From Aquimarina amphilecti (GTDB lineage Bacteria; Bacteroidota; Bacteroidia; Flavobacteriales; Flavobacteriaceae): DNA of 64,000 bases. Below the pieces are notes generated by a model. The model saw nothing but the letters and a program-made list of their open reading frames with translations. It was not told the DNA's origin and did not search any database. Below are positions 37,183-45,840 of the stretch, in pieces. Where the stretch lies: contig NZ_FOAB01000012.1 of assembly GCF_900109375.1 (NCBI RefSeq), forward strand, positions 32,897 through 96,896. The letters run 5' to 3'. Position numbers and translations under genes: made by a program. Every line of letters begins with the position of its first letter. The first letter of the stretch is position 1.

Positions 37183-38433
37183 TTATTCTTTTAACAGCTG
37201 ATTAACAAAACCTTCAAACTCATTCTTATAATCAATATATTTTTGACCAGTGGCAGGGCCGTTAAATCCAGTATGGATTTTACGTATTTCTCCTTTTTTG
37301 TCAACAAAAATTGTAGTAGGATATGACAAAATATGATTTAGCATTGGTAACTTTTCCTGAGCCTTTTCTTTATCAGATGTTCCATATTGAGCTAAAAGAA
37401 TTGGGTATTCCACTTTTAATTTTGATCGAAGCCTTTCTATAGATTTAAATGCTTTTTCTGAAGTTTTAGCATACTCAAATGCCAATGCTACAAATGCTAT
37501 ATCTTTATCCTTATTTTTATTATAATAATCTACATAGTATTTGGTTTCATCCATACAATTAGGACACCAAGTTCCCATGATTTGTACCATCGTTACTTTT
37601 CCTTTAAAACGTTCATCATTTAAGGAAACTTGATTTCCTTTAGCGTCTGGAAAACTAAACTCTAGTTTATCATATCCTTCTTTGATAAAAGTTAAAGAAT
37701 CTGCAGAAGGTAATTCATACTGTTCATTACGTTTCGCTATAAAAGGTTCTTTCCAATGATTACCAGAATAAAAATTTCCATTCATTGTACTATCGGTTAC
37801 TTCGGCAGTAAAGAGAAAAGCATGAGCGCCATCGAACGCAGACAACTCTAGTTTGTTATCATTAAGAACTCCTTCTAAAAATCGATAATCTCCTGTAGTC
37901 GTTCTAAAAGTTCCGGTTACTATATTCCCATTTTGTTTAAAAATACCTTTAGCAATATATCTGTCTTCTGGAGTGTCTGGGCTAAAAACGGATTCCCAAT
38001 TACCTTTTATGTCAGCAGTTGGTTTTGAAATAACTTCAAACCTATCTTTTACGCCAAACGTACCATTAAAAGGAACAACTCTATCCAAACTCTCCTTTAT
38101 AAAACTTCCTGAAATAGTTGTAGAATCCTGGAATTTCGCAGCTATATACCCCTCAAAAACAGGGAATTTAATAAATATAGAATCTCCTTTAATACTTACT
38201 TCATCTACATCTATTACTTCCTCTGCATTAAAAATCTTCAATGTTTGATCATCAAAGACTTCAAATAGAAAAGGCAACTCTTTATTATCCTGTACAGTTA
38301 AAGAAGCTTTCCAAAGGCCACTTTTGAGAAACATTTCTCTTGACTCAACTTCTTTTTTACAAGAAGTAAAGCTTATTAAAAACATTAAAAAAAATAATTT
38401 ACTTATATTTTTAAGAAAATTGAATCTTATCAT
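37183..38433 (-). CDS. TlpA-like thiol-disulfide oxidoreductase lipoprotein
   Basis: 416 residues. The lipobox is SFTSC (C25). A 235-residue N-terminal beta-rich region with lipocalin-like strands precedes the thioredoxin domain, whose active site GTWCPNC is at residues 287-293. Predicted to be anchored in the periplasm and to reduce or rearrange disulfides. The presence of WCPNC, rather than the WCGPC of bulk thioredoxins, fits the TlpA/ResA group. Transcribed alone. Confidence 0.88.
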   Translation of the reverse strand: MIRFNFLKNISKLFFLMFLISFTSCKKEVESREMFLKSGLWKASLTVQDNKELPFLFEVFDDQTLKIFNAEEVIDVDEVSIKGDSIFIKFPVFEGYIAAKFQDSTTISGSFIKESLDRVVPFNGTFGVKDRFEVISKPTADIKGNWESVFSPDTPEDRYIAKGIFKQNGNIVTGTFRTTTGDYRFLEGVLNDNKLELSAFDGAHAFLFTAEVTDSTMNGNFYSGNHWKEPFIAKRNEQYELPSADSLTFIKEGYDKLEFSFPDAKGNQVSLNDERFKGKVTMVQIMGTWCPNCMDETKYYVDYYNKNKDKDIAFVALAFEYAKTSEKAFKSIERLRSKLKVEYPILLAQYGTSDKEKAQEKLPMLNHILSYPTTIFVDKKGEIRKIHTGFNGPATGQKYIDYKNEFEGFVNQLLKE

Positions 38434-38502
38434 TTACTTGGATAATTAAAAAATTATTGTAGAGTATTTGGTTATTTATTGAAAAAATAAAATGAAGAGT
38501 AT

Positions 38503-38823
38503 CTATAAACTATCAGGGTCTTTTTTATCGTATACTTTAATATTTTCTTTTTCCCTTTTTTTAGACAAAGACTTTTCTTTCAATTCTTTATTTTTTTTCA
38601 AGCGCTTTTTATGAGATATTTGTAAATCTTGTTCTTCTTTAGCACTCAATTTAGTTGATTTACTTCTTTTCTTAGTATTCAAACTCTTTTTATCAGCTTT
38701 TTTGGCTTTCACCAATGTATTTTGGGATTTTTCTATTTCTGGGACTTTTTCATCAACATGTTGTGCAGATAAAGCAAAACAATTAATAAAAAGAAAAATA
38801 ACAAGTAGGGTTTTCATATTCAT
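38503..38823 (-). CDS. Small, highly basic exported protein
   Basis: 106 residues, not recognised. A signal peptide (cleaved near ALSAQ, residue 21) is followed by about 85 residues of which roughly a third are Lys (KKADKKSLNTKKRSKSTKL, KKRLKKNKELKEKSL). No Cys and few hydrophobic residues, so it is probably unstructured or coiled. First of three neighbouring small charged exported proteins; nucleic acid or polyanion binding in the periplasm is a guess. Confidence 0.65.
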   Translation of the reverse strand: MNMKTLLVIFLFINCFALSAQHVDEKVPEIEKSQNTLVKAKKADKKSLNTKKRSKSTKLSAKEEQDLQISHKKRLKKNKELKEKSLSKKREKENIKVYDKKDPDSL

Positions 38824-38964
38824 AGGGGCATTATTTTAATAAAACTAATATTCAAAAATAAGCAATCTAAATCTAATAGCTATTTAAAGAAAATATCAGA
38901 GTATTCTCTAGTTAACAAATAACCTTCTAAACTAAAATATTTTTGTTCCAGATACTCCAAAAAC

Positions 38965-38989
38965 CTTGTTTGTTAACTTTGTCAAAGTA
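38965..38989. repeat. Copy 1 of a sequence shared with the pheT upstream region
   Basis: CTTGTTTGTTA, one differing base, CTTT, a short variable spacer, and AAAGTA. It matches 40141-40166 at about 21 of 25 positions. On the plus strand it includes TAACTTTG (38974-38981), an exact -7 consensus with only an 11-codon frame (39002) after it. It lies upstream of the basic protein gene on the minus strand. Confidence 0.45.
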
Positions 38990-39054
38990 AAAGCATTAGT
39001 AATGAGAAATTTATATAAATTACTTAAAATCTTGTAATCTAAAAGAGTATATTG

Positions 39055-39088
39055 AAAAAACCTCCTTTTTACTAAAACAAAAAGAAGG
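39055..39088 (-). terminator. Terminator of the Lys/Glu-rich coiled protein gene
   Basis: 10-bp stem with one G-U pair (39061-39070 with 39079-39088), 8-nt loop, then six Ts on the minus strand, 22 bp after the stop. Confidence 0.75.
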
Positions 39089-39110
39089 CTTTAAAAAATT
39101 TGAGCAATAT

Positions 39111-39812
39111 TTATTGCTTCTCCTGATATATTTTATTCAGTTTATCTTTTTCTTCTTTTACTTTTTTCTTACCATTTTCTAAGGATTCTTCAAGTGCTTT
39201 TAATTTTTTTTCAGCTTTAGCAATCTTACTTTCCTTATCAGCAATTTCTTCTGGTGTCATTGCATCCTCACCTTCTTTAGCTTTAGCTTTTTCTAATCGC
39301 TCTCGAGCAGCTTCAATTTTAGATCGTCCTTTTTTTAACCGTTCCTCATCTTTATTTAAGCTTTCTTCACTCTTTGCCGCCATTAGTTTAGCATCTGCGG
39401 CTCTTGACTGCCCATATGCCTTACCAGTAAGTCCATCCTTATTTTTACCATATGCATTTCCTTTGAGTTCTTTATCGGCTTTTTTCTCTGCTTTTCTTGC
39501 TTCCTTCTCAGCCATCTTTTCGGCTTTCTTAGCCTCGCCTTTTAACTTACTACCTTCTTCTTTAACATCTTCCAACCTGTTTTCTACTGCATCTTCAGAT
39601 TCCTTTATTTTATCCTTTCCCTTTTGTTTTTCCTTATCGAGTTTCCCTTTAGCGTTTTCCTTAATCTCCTTCATTTTCTCTTGTCCCTTAACTTTTTTCT
39701 TAGCTACTTTCTCTTTAGCTTCTTTAGATTTTCCTTGGGACAACGCTTTATGATTACCACAAATAGAAATCAACATCAACAACATAATAATTCTTACTAA
39801 TTTCATTTTCAA
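39111..39812 (-). CDS. Exported Lys/Glu/Ala-rich coiled-coil protein
   Basis: 233 residues. A signal peptide (to about ALSQ, residue 26) is followed by nearly uninterrupted charged helix, broken once at about residues 117-135 by the Gly-rich stretch GNAYGKNKDGLTGKAYG. Repeated AEKKA/KEEK units resemble LEA-type or long coiled-coil proteins. No catalytic motif. The opposite strand shows a Ser/Phe-rich open frame that is only a codon shadow. Function unknown; a stress or envelope-stabilising role is a guess. Confidence 0.7.
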   Translation of the reverse strand: MKMKLVRIIMLLMLISICGNHKALSQGKSKEAKEKVAKKKVKGQEKMKEIKENAKGKLDKEKQKGKDKIKESEDAVENRLEDVKEEGSKLKGEAKKAEKMAEKEARKAEKKADKELKGNAYGKNKDGLTGKAYGQSRAADAKLMAAKSEESLNKDEERLKKGRSKIEAARERLEKAKAKEGEDAMTPEEIADKESKIAKAEKKLKALEESLENGKKKVKEEKDKLNKIYQEKQ

Positions 39813-39872
39813 ATATTTTTTAGTTAGTCCTTTGAAAGTTTGGGTATGAATAATTTAAAATAGACAAAAGGT

Positions 39873-40076
39873 TTATATACTGTCTAAATCTTTTAATGAG
39901 TCCTCCAGTTCGTCAGCTTTTTTTGTTACTTCTTCTGTAACATTTTCTAACTCTGACTCAACCGCTTCAATTTTCTCGACTGCAGCTTTTGTTTCTTCTT
40001 CTTCCTTTTTTTTATCTGTACAAGAAATTACTCCAACAAACAATAATAAAGTAAGAAGTTTAAAGATATTTTTCAT
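39873..40076 (-). CDS. Small acidic coiled-coil lipoprotein
   Basis: 67 residues. MKNIFKLLTLLLFVGVISC is a lipoprotein signal peptide. The mature 49 residues (three Lys, a Glu run, then AAVEKIEAVESELENVTEEV) form one amphipathic helix with heptads, comparable in size and layout to a murein-type small lipoprotein, though no C-terminal Lys or Arg for peptidoglycan linkage is present. It lies 60 bp upstream of the coiled-coil gene on the same strand. Confidence 0.65.
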   Translation of the reverse strand: MKNIFKLLTLLLFVGVISCTDKKKEEEETKAAVEKIEAVESELENVTEEVTKKADELEDSLKDLDSI

Positions 40077-40140
40077 ATAACAAGGGTTAAATTAATATTG
40101 TTCTAAATATACTTAATTTCCTTAAATATAACCCAAAGTT

Positions 40141-40175
40141 CTTGTTTGTTAGCTTTACCCAAAGTATTATCTTTA
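40141..40175 (+). promoter_or_regulatory. pheT promoter
   Basis: TTG (40146-40148), a 19-bp spacer and TATCTTTA (40168-40175, seven of eight) place the transcript start about 20 nt before the pheT ATG. The -33 part lies in copy 2 (40141-40166) of the repeated sequence seen at 38965. Confidence 0.55.
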
Positions 40176-40200
40176 CCGGCTAATTACAGAATCATCATTA

Positions 40201-42627
40201 ATGAAAATTTCATATAACTGGCTCAAGCAATTTATTAAGCTTGATTGGGATGCAGAAAAAGCTGGGGAGTTACTAACTGACTTGGGGCTTGAAGTAGAAG
40301 GAATCGAAACCTATCAAAGTGTACAAGGTGGCTTAAACGGAGTTATTGTTGGACAAGTTATTAGTTGTTCGCAACACTCTAATGCTGATAAATTAAAAGT
40401 AACCAAAGTAGACTTAGGTACTGGAGAACCTGTGCAAATTGTATGTGGTGCTCCCAACGTAGCAGAAGGTCAGAAAGTTCCTGTGGCAACCATTGGAACA
40501 AAACTATATGATGCGGAAGGCAAAGAATGGACCATAAAAAAGGGTAAAATTCGAGGAGAAGAAAGCCATGGAATGATATGTGCTGAAGATGAATTAGGAC
40601 TAGGGAAAGGACATGATGGTATTATGGTTCTTGATAAAGATATTCCCGTTGGAACATCAGCTGCTGATATTTTTGATATTGAAAACGATACTGTATTCGA
40701 AATTGGTTTAACTCCAAATCGTGCGGATGCAATGAGCCATTGGGGTGCTGCTCGAGATCTAAAAGCAGGTTTACAACAAAAAGATCTTAATTTAGAACTG
40801 ATCACACCATCTGTTAGTAATTTTAAAATAGAAAACAGATTACATAAATTTGATATCGATGTGAAAAATCCTGAATTAGCACCAAGATATTGTGGTGTTT
40901 CTATTTCTGGATTAAAAGTAGGAGAATCTCCTTCTTGGTTACAACATCGATTAAAGGCTATTGGTCTTACTCCAAAAAACAATGTCGTTGATGTTACTAA
41001 TTACGTATTACATGAGTTAGGACAACCTTTACACGCTTTTGACGCCAATTACATAGAAGGAAATAAGATAGAAGTTAAGACTCTTAAAGCTGGAACAAAG
41101 TTCACCACATTAGATGAGGTAGAAAGAGAGCTTCATTCAGAGGATTTAATGATTTGTGATGCAGAAAAACCGCTTTGTATTGCTGGAGTTTTTGGTGGAA
41201 TTAATTCTGGAGTAACTGAAAAAACGACTTCGATTTTCTTAGAAAGTGCTTATTTTAATCCGGTAAGTATTCGTAAGACCGCTAAACGTCATGGATTGAA
41301 TACAGATGCATCTTTTAGATTCGAAAGAGGTATTGATCCCAATATTACAGAATATGCCTTAAAAAGAGCAGCATTACTTATACAAGAATTAGCTGGTGGA
41401 GATATTACTAGTGAAATTACAGATCTATACCCAAAGAAAACGGAAGACTTTCAGGTGTTTTTATCTTTTGAAAACACGGCAAAACTTATTGGAGAAGAAC
41501 TTCCTCAAGAAACCATTAAGGATATCCTAAGCTCTTTAGAAATAAAAGTCAATAATATTACAGAAAGTGGTCTTGGACTTACAATACCAGCATATCGAAA
41601 TGATGTTCAAAGAGAAGCAGATGTAATTGAAGAAATTCTAAGAGTTTATGGTTACAACAATATTAAGTTTACGCAAAAGCTCAATGCATCTATTTCTAAC
41701 ATTGATAAATTTTCTGATTATAATATCCAGAATACAATTTCTAATCAATTAGTAGGTCAAGGATTTAATGAGATGTTGGCAAACTCTCTCACGGCTCCTG
41801 AATATATTTCTTTATCCGAACAATTAAATTCGGATAACAATGTAGAGATGCTTAATCCATTAAGTAATGATTTAGCTGTTCTACGCCAATCTTTACTATT
41901 TTCTGGATTAGAAGCAGTTTCTCACAACATTAATAGAAAACGTTCTGATCTTAAGTTTTTTGAGTTTGGTAAGACCTATCATAATTACGAAAGCGGAAGA
42001 ATTGAAAATAAACATCTTAGTCTTCTAATTACAGGAAACAAAACAAAAGAAAGCTGGAAAATAGGACAAGAAAAAAGTGACTTCTTTTATCTAAAAGGAA
42101 TTATTGAAGCTATCTTAGATCGTTTAGGAATTAAAACTTCTAAAACTTCACCTGCTAAAAATGACGTTTTTTCTGAAGGAGTATCTTATAGTTTAGGAAA
42201 ATCAAAATTAGTAGAATTTGGAATTGTAAAGAAATCCGTTTTAAAACATTTCTCAATTTCTCAGGAAGTATTATTTGCAGATTTTAACTGGGATACAATA
42301 TTGGAGTTTGCTAGAAGAAGTAAAATTAAATTTAGTGATATTCCTAAGTTCCCAGAAGTTAAAAGAGATTTTGCGCTTTTATTAGATAACTCTGTTACTT
42401 TTGAAGAAATCCATACGATCGCTAAACAAACAGAAAAGCAACTGTTAAAAAATATCAATTTATTTGATGTATACGAAGGAAAGAATTTACCAAATGGTAA
42501 AAAATCATATGCTGTAAGTTTCACGTTGCAAGATGAACACAAAACGTTAACGGATAAACAAATTGATAAAATTATGAATAAGCTTCAACATAATTTTGAA
42601 AACAAATTAGGAGCAGAATTACGATAA
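40201..42627 (+). CDS. pheT: Phenylalanyl-tRNA synthetase beta subunit
   Basis: 808 residues. Domains in order: N-terminal MKISYNWLKQF, tRNA-binding OB fold (about 42-150, VIVGQVISCSQHSNADKLKVTKVD), B3/B4 editing domain (about 215-390, NRADAMSHWGAARDL just before), B5, the catalytic-like core, and the C-terminal anticodon-binding FDX-ACB domain (FPEVKRDFALLLD to GAELR). It pairs with PheS, absent here, to charge tRNA-Phe and clear mischarged Tyr. Monocistronic with a strong terminator. Confidence 0.98.
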   Translation: MKISYNWLKQFIKLDWDAEKAGELLTDLGLEVEGIETYQSVQGGLNGVIVGQVISCSQHSNADKLKVTKVDLGTGEPVQIVCGAPNVAEGQKVPVATIGTKLYDAEGKEWTIKKGKIRGEESHGMICAEDELGLGKGHDGIMVLDKDIPVGTSAADIFDIENDTVFEIGLTPNRADAMSHWGAARDLKAGLQQKDLNLELITPSVSNFKIENRLHKFDIDVKNPELAPRYCGVSISGLKVGESPSWLQHRLKAIGLTPKNNVVDVTNYVLHELGQPLHAFDANYIEGNKIEVKTLKAGTKFTTLDEVERELHSEDLMICDAEKPLCIAGVFGGINSGVTEKTTSIFLESAYFNPVSIRKTAKRHGLNTDASFRFERGIDPNITEYALKRAALLIQELAGGDITSEITDLYPKKTEDFQVFLSFENTAKLIGEELPQETIKDILSSLEIKVNNITESGLGLTIPAYRNDVQREADVIEEILRVYGYNNIKFTQKLNASISNIDKFSDYNIQNTISNQLVGQGFNEMLANSLTAPEYISLSEQLNSDNNVEMLNPLSNDLAVLRQSLLFSGLEAVSHNINRKRSDLKFFEFGKTYHNYESGRIENKHLSLLITGNKTKESWKIGQEKSDFFYLKGIIEAILDRLGIKTSKTSPAKNDVFSEGVSYSLGKSKLVEFGIVKKSVLKHFSISQEVLFADFNWDTILEFARRSKIKFSDIPKFPEVKRDFALLLDNSVTFEEIHTIAKQTEKQLLKNINLFDVYEGKNLPNGKKSYAVSFTLQDEHKTLTDKQIDKIMNKLQHNFENKLGAELR

Positions 42628-42657
42628 AAAATTAATTGTTAAACTAATTATTTTTAC

Positions 42658-42684
42658 AATGCCTTTAAGTTTCTTAAAGGCATT
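42658..42684 (+). terminator. pheT terminator
   Basis: 12-bp perfect stem (42658-42669 with 42673-42684) with a 3-nt loop, then a T-rich stretch. Confidence 0.85.
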
Positions 42685-42816
42685 TCTTATTTAATAAAAC
42701 AATATCTTTAACCTTAAACCCCAATAAAAACAGCAAATGACAGATAGGTGACACCTAAATGGCGTAATAAATACCAATCCCAATTAATAGTTTTGTCTTG
42801 TACAAAAAACATAATC

Positions 42817-44625
42817 ATGGAAAATCAATCTATTTCTAAAAATTTACTATACCAACGTAAATTAAAAGGCTACACACAGGAAGAGCTATCTGATAGAACG
42901 ACTGTCGGAATAAGAACTATTCAACGTATTGAAAAAGGAGAAGTAACCCCGCATTTACAAACTATAAAACTATTAGCAACAGCTTTAGAAATTAAAGTAG
43001 AAGATCTTCTACCTATAGAAAATCCAAAAGAAGAAGCTATACAACAAAAATGGTTGTTACTATTACACGCTACACCTTTCTTAGGACTAATGATTCCAAT
43101 ATGTAATATTCTGCTACCTGTTTTTCTATGGATTCATAAAAGAGAAGACAATAAAATCTACGATGTACACGGGAGAGCAGTTATAAACTTCCAGATAACA
43201 ATGACAATATTATTCCTATTATCGTTTATAAGTTTAGTAACAATCAAAGGTATCGGTTTCTTTCTATTTATTGCCGTTATTCCTTTTTGCTTTATCGTTA
43301 TGATTATAAACATTGTTTCTGTTTTAAATTCCCAAAAATTCTACTACCCTTTATCAATACCTTTTTTAAAGAAAAACAAATCGATAAAAAACATTAATTT
43401 TTTAATCATTCTGATTTCAATTGGATTTATTGGCTGTACTGATACTAAATCAAAACAAATTGTTAGACTTGATCAATCAATAATTACCAAAGATTCCTTA
43501 ACCTCTAAAGTAAACCAATTAGTGAGTGATGCTAATGTACATGGCATTGCTATAACTCTTTTTGATGAGAATCAAATTACATATCAAAAAACTTTTGGAT
43601 ATAAGAATTATGAACATAAAAAGCAGTTAACCGATTCTACTAATATGTATGGAGCATCTTTTAGCAAAGCTGTTTTTGGAGTACTAATAATGAAACTCGT
43701 GGAAGAAAATGTGATTGACTTAGATACTCCTTTAGAATCTTACCTCCCTAAAAAAGTATACGAATACGAACCAATGACTAGATGGCATGATGACTTTTCT
43801 TCTTTAAAGAATGATTCTCTATATCATAAAATTACAGCAAGGATGTGTTTGGCGCATACAACAGGATTTCATAATTACAGATGGTTCGAACCTGATCACA
43901 AATTAAGGGTACATTTCGAACCTGGCAGCAAATACAGTTACTCTGGAGAGGGTTTTATCTACCTACAAGTTGTAATAGAGAAGTTACTCGGAAAAGGACT
44001 GGAAGAGATAGCACAAGAGAAGATTTTCAAACCTTTAAAAATGAATAACTCTAGCTATCAATGGAATAAAAAATTCGAAAATGACTTTGCGCATGGACAT
44101 TCTAAAGAAGGAAAATTATTCAAAAAAGATAAAGATAATGAACCAAGAGGTGGAGGAACACTAGAAACTACCACTGAAGATTATAGTAAATTCTTGGAAG
44201 CTGTATTACAAAACAAAATTATTACAAAAAGTTCATGGGATGAAATGTTCAAGTCGCAAATAAGAATTCGAACATTAGCCCAGTTTGGCCCACTATCCCA
44301 TAAAAAGAGTGATATTAATGATGCCATTCAATTAGGTTATGGATTAGGCTGGGGAGTTTTAAAATCTCCATATGGTATAGGCGCTTTTAAGGAAGGACAT
44401 GGTGATGGTTTTCAACATTATTCTATATTATTTCCAAAAGCTAAAAAAGGAATCATGATAATGACCAATAGTGCTAATGGAGAAAGTATTTTTAAAGAAC
44501 TACTAGAAGTTGCATTAGGAGACATATACACACCTTGGAAATGGCAAAATTATGTTCCCTACAACCATAAAAAAGTATCTCAGAAAACTAATTCAACATT
44601 TGTTAAAAACAATGAAATCTTGTAA
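42817..44625 (+). CDS. Fusion of XRE regulator, DUF4870 membrane domain and beta-lactamase-fold serine hydrolase
   Basis: 602 residues from the ATG at 42817; a GTG-started extension to 42748 adds 23 residues unlike the family start. Residues 7-65 form an XRE helix-turn-helix (YTQEELSDRTTVGIRTIQRIEKG). Residues about 78-175 are a DUF4870 membrane domain (YDVHGRAVINFQI). A Lys-rich loop and a further hydrophobic segment ending FIGC (C207) look like an embedded lipoprotein signal peptide. A serine hydrolase follows, with SFSK (S281-K284, the SxxK motif), YSYSG and GHGDG. XRE-DUF4870 and such hydrolases normally occur as separate proteins. No internal start is available, so the fusion appears real. 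Role unknown. Confidence 0.85.
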   Translation: MENQSISKNLLYQRKLKGYTQEELSDRTTVGIRTIQRIEKGEVTPHLQTIKLLATALEIKVEDLLPIENPKEEAIQQKWLLLLHATPFLGLMIPICNILLPVFLWIHKREDNKIYDVHGRAVINFQITMTILFLLSFISLVTIKGIGFFLFIAVIPFCFIVMIINIVSVLNSQKFYYPLSIPFLKKNKSIKNINFLIILISIGFIGCTDTKSKQIVRLDQSIITKDSLTSKVNQLVSDANVHGIAITLFDENQITYQKTFGYKNYEHKKQLTDSTNMYGASFSKAVFGVLIMKLVEENVIDLDTPLESYLPKKVYEYEPMTRWHDDFSSLKNDSLYHKITARMCLAHTTGFHNYRWFEPDHKLRVHFEPGSKYSYSGEGFIYLQVVIEKLLGKGLEEIAQEKIFKPLKMNNSSYQWNKKFENDFAHGHSKEGKLFKKDKDNEPRGGGTLETTTEDYSKFLEAVLQNKIITKSSWDEMFKSQIRIRTLAQFGPLSHKKSDINDAIQLGYGLGWGVLKSPYGIGAFKEGHGDGFQHYSILFPKAKKGIMIMTNSANGESIFKELLEVALGDIYTPWKWQNYVPYNHKKVSQKTNSTFVKNNEIL

Positions 44626-44669
44626 TCCATATCGTAAATGGTTAATTTAGTGGAGCTAAAGAAAAAGAC

Positions 44670-45389
44670 ATGCTATTTCCAAAAACCAATATCGAAAAAA
44701 AGTTAACTCAACATAGGAACAAGCAGTTTAATCCCTCTAATTGGGAAAAACAAGTTGAGTCTATTTTTGAACGAGAAGAGAAAAAAGATCATCGAATTCT
44801 TAAAACCCTAGAAAACGGAACTACTTCTGAAATAAATACTTTTAATTTTGATCAATTAGAAAGTTCTAATATTTATCATATTGACCAAATTAAAAAGATT
44901 TGTATTGATTATCGTTTACGTTTTTTAGATTCTAAATACTTTAAAGGCGAACTTCCTCGTGAGGCTGTTCTACAAATTAAAGAACTAGAAAAAACTCATA
45001 AAATAGAAATGAAGGGATTTAAGATCATAGCACCTTCTAAATTGTTTAAACTAGCTAATGCTGATGATCCATTACTTTTTGCGCCAATGGGTAATGATTA
45101 TTACTACCTCATTCATAAATGGGGCGATGATCTTCACCCATTTCGTAAAATAATGATGTGGTTTTTTAAGAGTTTTGAAAACTTATTAATTCTTACCTTT
45201 TTAGTAAGTCTTTTAGTTACCTTTATGGTCCCACAAGGTTTGTTTAGCAAAGAAAGTAATACTTCAGAATTTATCATGATATTCTTTTTTATGTTTAAAT
45301 CTGTTGCAGCGGTAGTTTTATTTTATGGATTCGCGTTAGGCAAGAATTTTAATACTGCAATTTGGGATAGTAAATATTTTAATGCATAA
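44670..45389 (+). CDS. Membrane protein of unknown function
   Basis: 239 residues, not recognised. A soluble N-terminal part of about 165 residues is followed by two membrane helices (about 170-190 and 205-228). It starts 44 bp after the hydrolase fusion and overlaps the next gene by 8 bp, so it is probably in one operon with both flanks. No signal peptide; the N-terminus is likely cytoplasmic. Confidence 0.7.
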   Translation: MLFPKTNIEKKLTQHRNKQFNPSNWEKQVESIFEREEKKDHRILKTLENGTTSEINTFNFDQLESSNIYHIDQIKKICIDYRLRFLDSKYFKGELPREAVLQIKELEKTHKIEMKGFKIIAPSKLFKLANADDPLLFAPMGNDYYYLIHKWGDDLHPFRKIMMWFFKSFENLLILTFLVSLLVTFMVPQGLFSKESNTSEFIMIFFFMFKSVAAVVLFYGFALGKNFNTAIWDSKYFNA

Positions 45390-45627
45390 AAAAACACATA
45401 TGTTTCCAGAAAGTGAATATGAAAGAGTATACACGGGAAGTCTAATTAATATACAATTTCTTCAAAATATACTGCAGGATAGCGGTATAAATTCAATAAC
45501 TAGAGATGACATGAAATCAGGTATGGCAGCTGGTTTTGGCGGTGGAATTCCGCATCACATTCAGCTCTTTGTAAAAAAGACAGACGTAGAAGAAGCTATT
45601 CCTATTATAGAAAAAAGTTTATCTTAG
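45382..45627 (+). CDS. DUF2007 small protein
   Basis: 81 residues from the overlapping ATG at 45382, or 75 from the ATG at 45400; the second fits DUF2007 proteins better, since the conserved part starts YERVYTGSLINIQFLQNILQ. The rest (HIQLFVKKTDVEEAIPIIEKSL) completes the ferredoxin-like alpha/beta fold of this family, suspected to bind small ligands in signalling. The overlap with the upstream gene suggests translational coupling. Confidence 0.75.
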   Translation: MHKKTHMFPESEYERVYTGSLINIQFLQNILQDSGINSITRDDMKSGMAAGFGGGIPHHIQLFVKKTDVEEAIPIIEKSLS

Positions 45628-45633
45628 AGTATT

Positions 45634-45840
45634 ATGAGTCAAGAAAACAACAACCCAAGGAAAAACTGGGATTTTATGATCGGGATAGCACTAGTCCTAT
45701 TCGGAAGTTTCAGGTTATACCAACGTACAAGAATTGATTTCGAATGGGATTATAAAATTTTCCTTACTATTTCATTTATAGTATATGGTGGTTTTTTGGT
45801 TTACAGACATCTTCAAAACAAAGATATTAACGAAGATTAA
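45634..45840 (+). CDS. Small membrane protein
   Basis: 68 residues with two hydrophobic segments (about 14-25 and 41-58), no known family. It follows the DUF2007 gene by 6 bp. Its TAA overlaps the TAA of the convergent GMC oxidoreductase gene (shared TTAA at 45837-45840), so no terminator separates the two. Confidence 0.6.
   Translation: MSQENNNPRKNWDFMIGIALVLFGSFRLYQRTRIDFEWDYKIFLTISFIVYGGFLVYRHLQNKDINED

Noticed and set aside
39463..39753. Ser/Phe/Leu-rich open frame on the plus strand
   Set aside because: It is the complement of Lys/Glu/Ala-rich codons of the real minus-strand coiled-coil gene.
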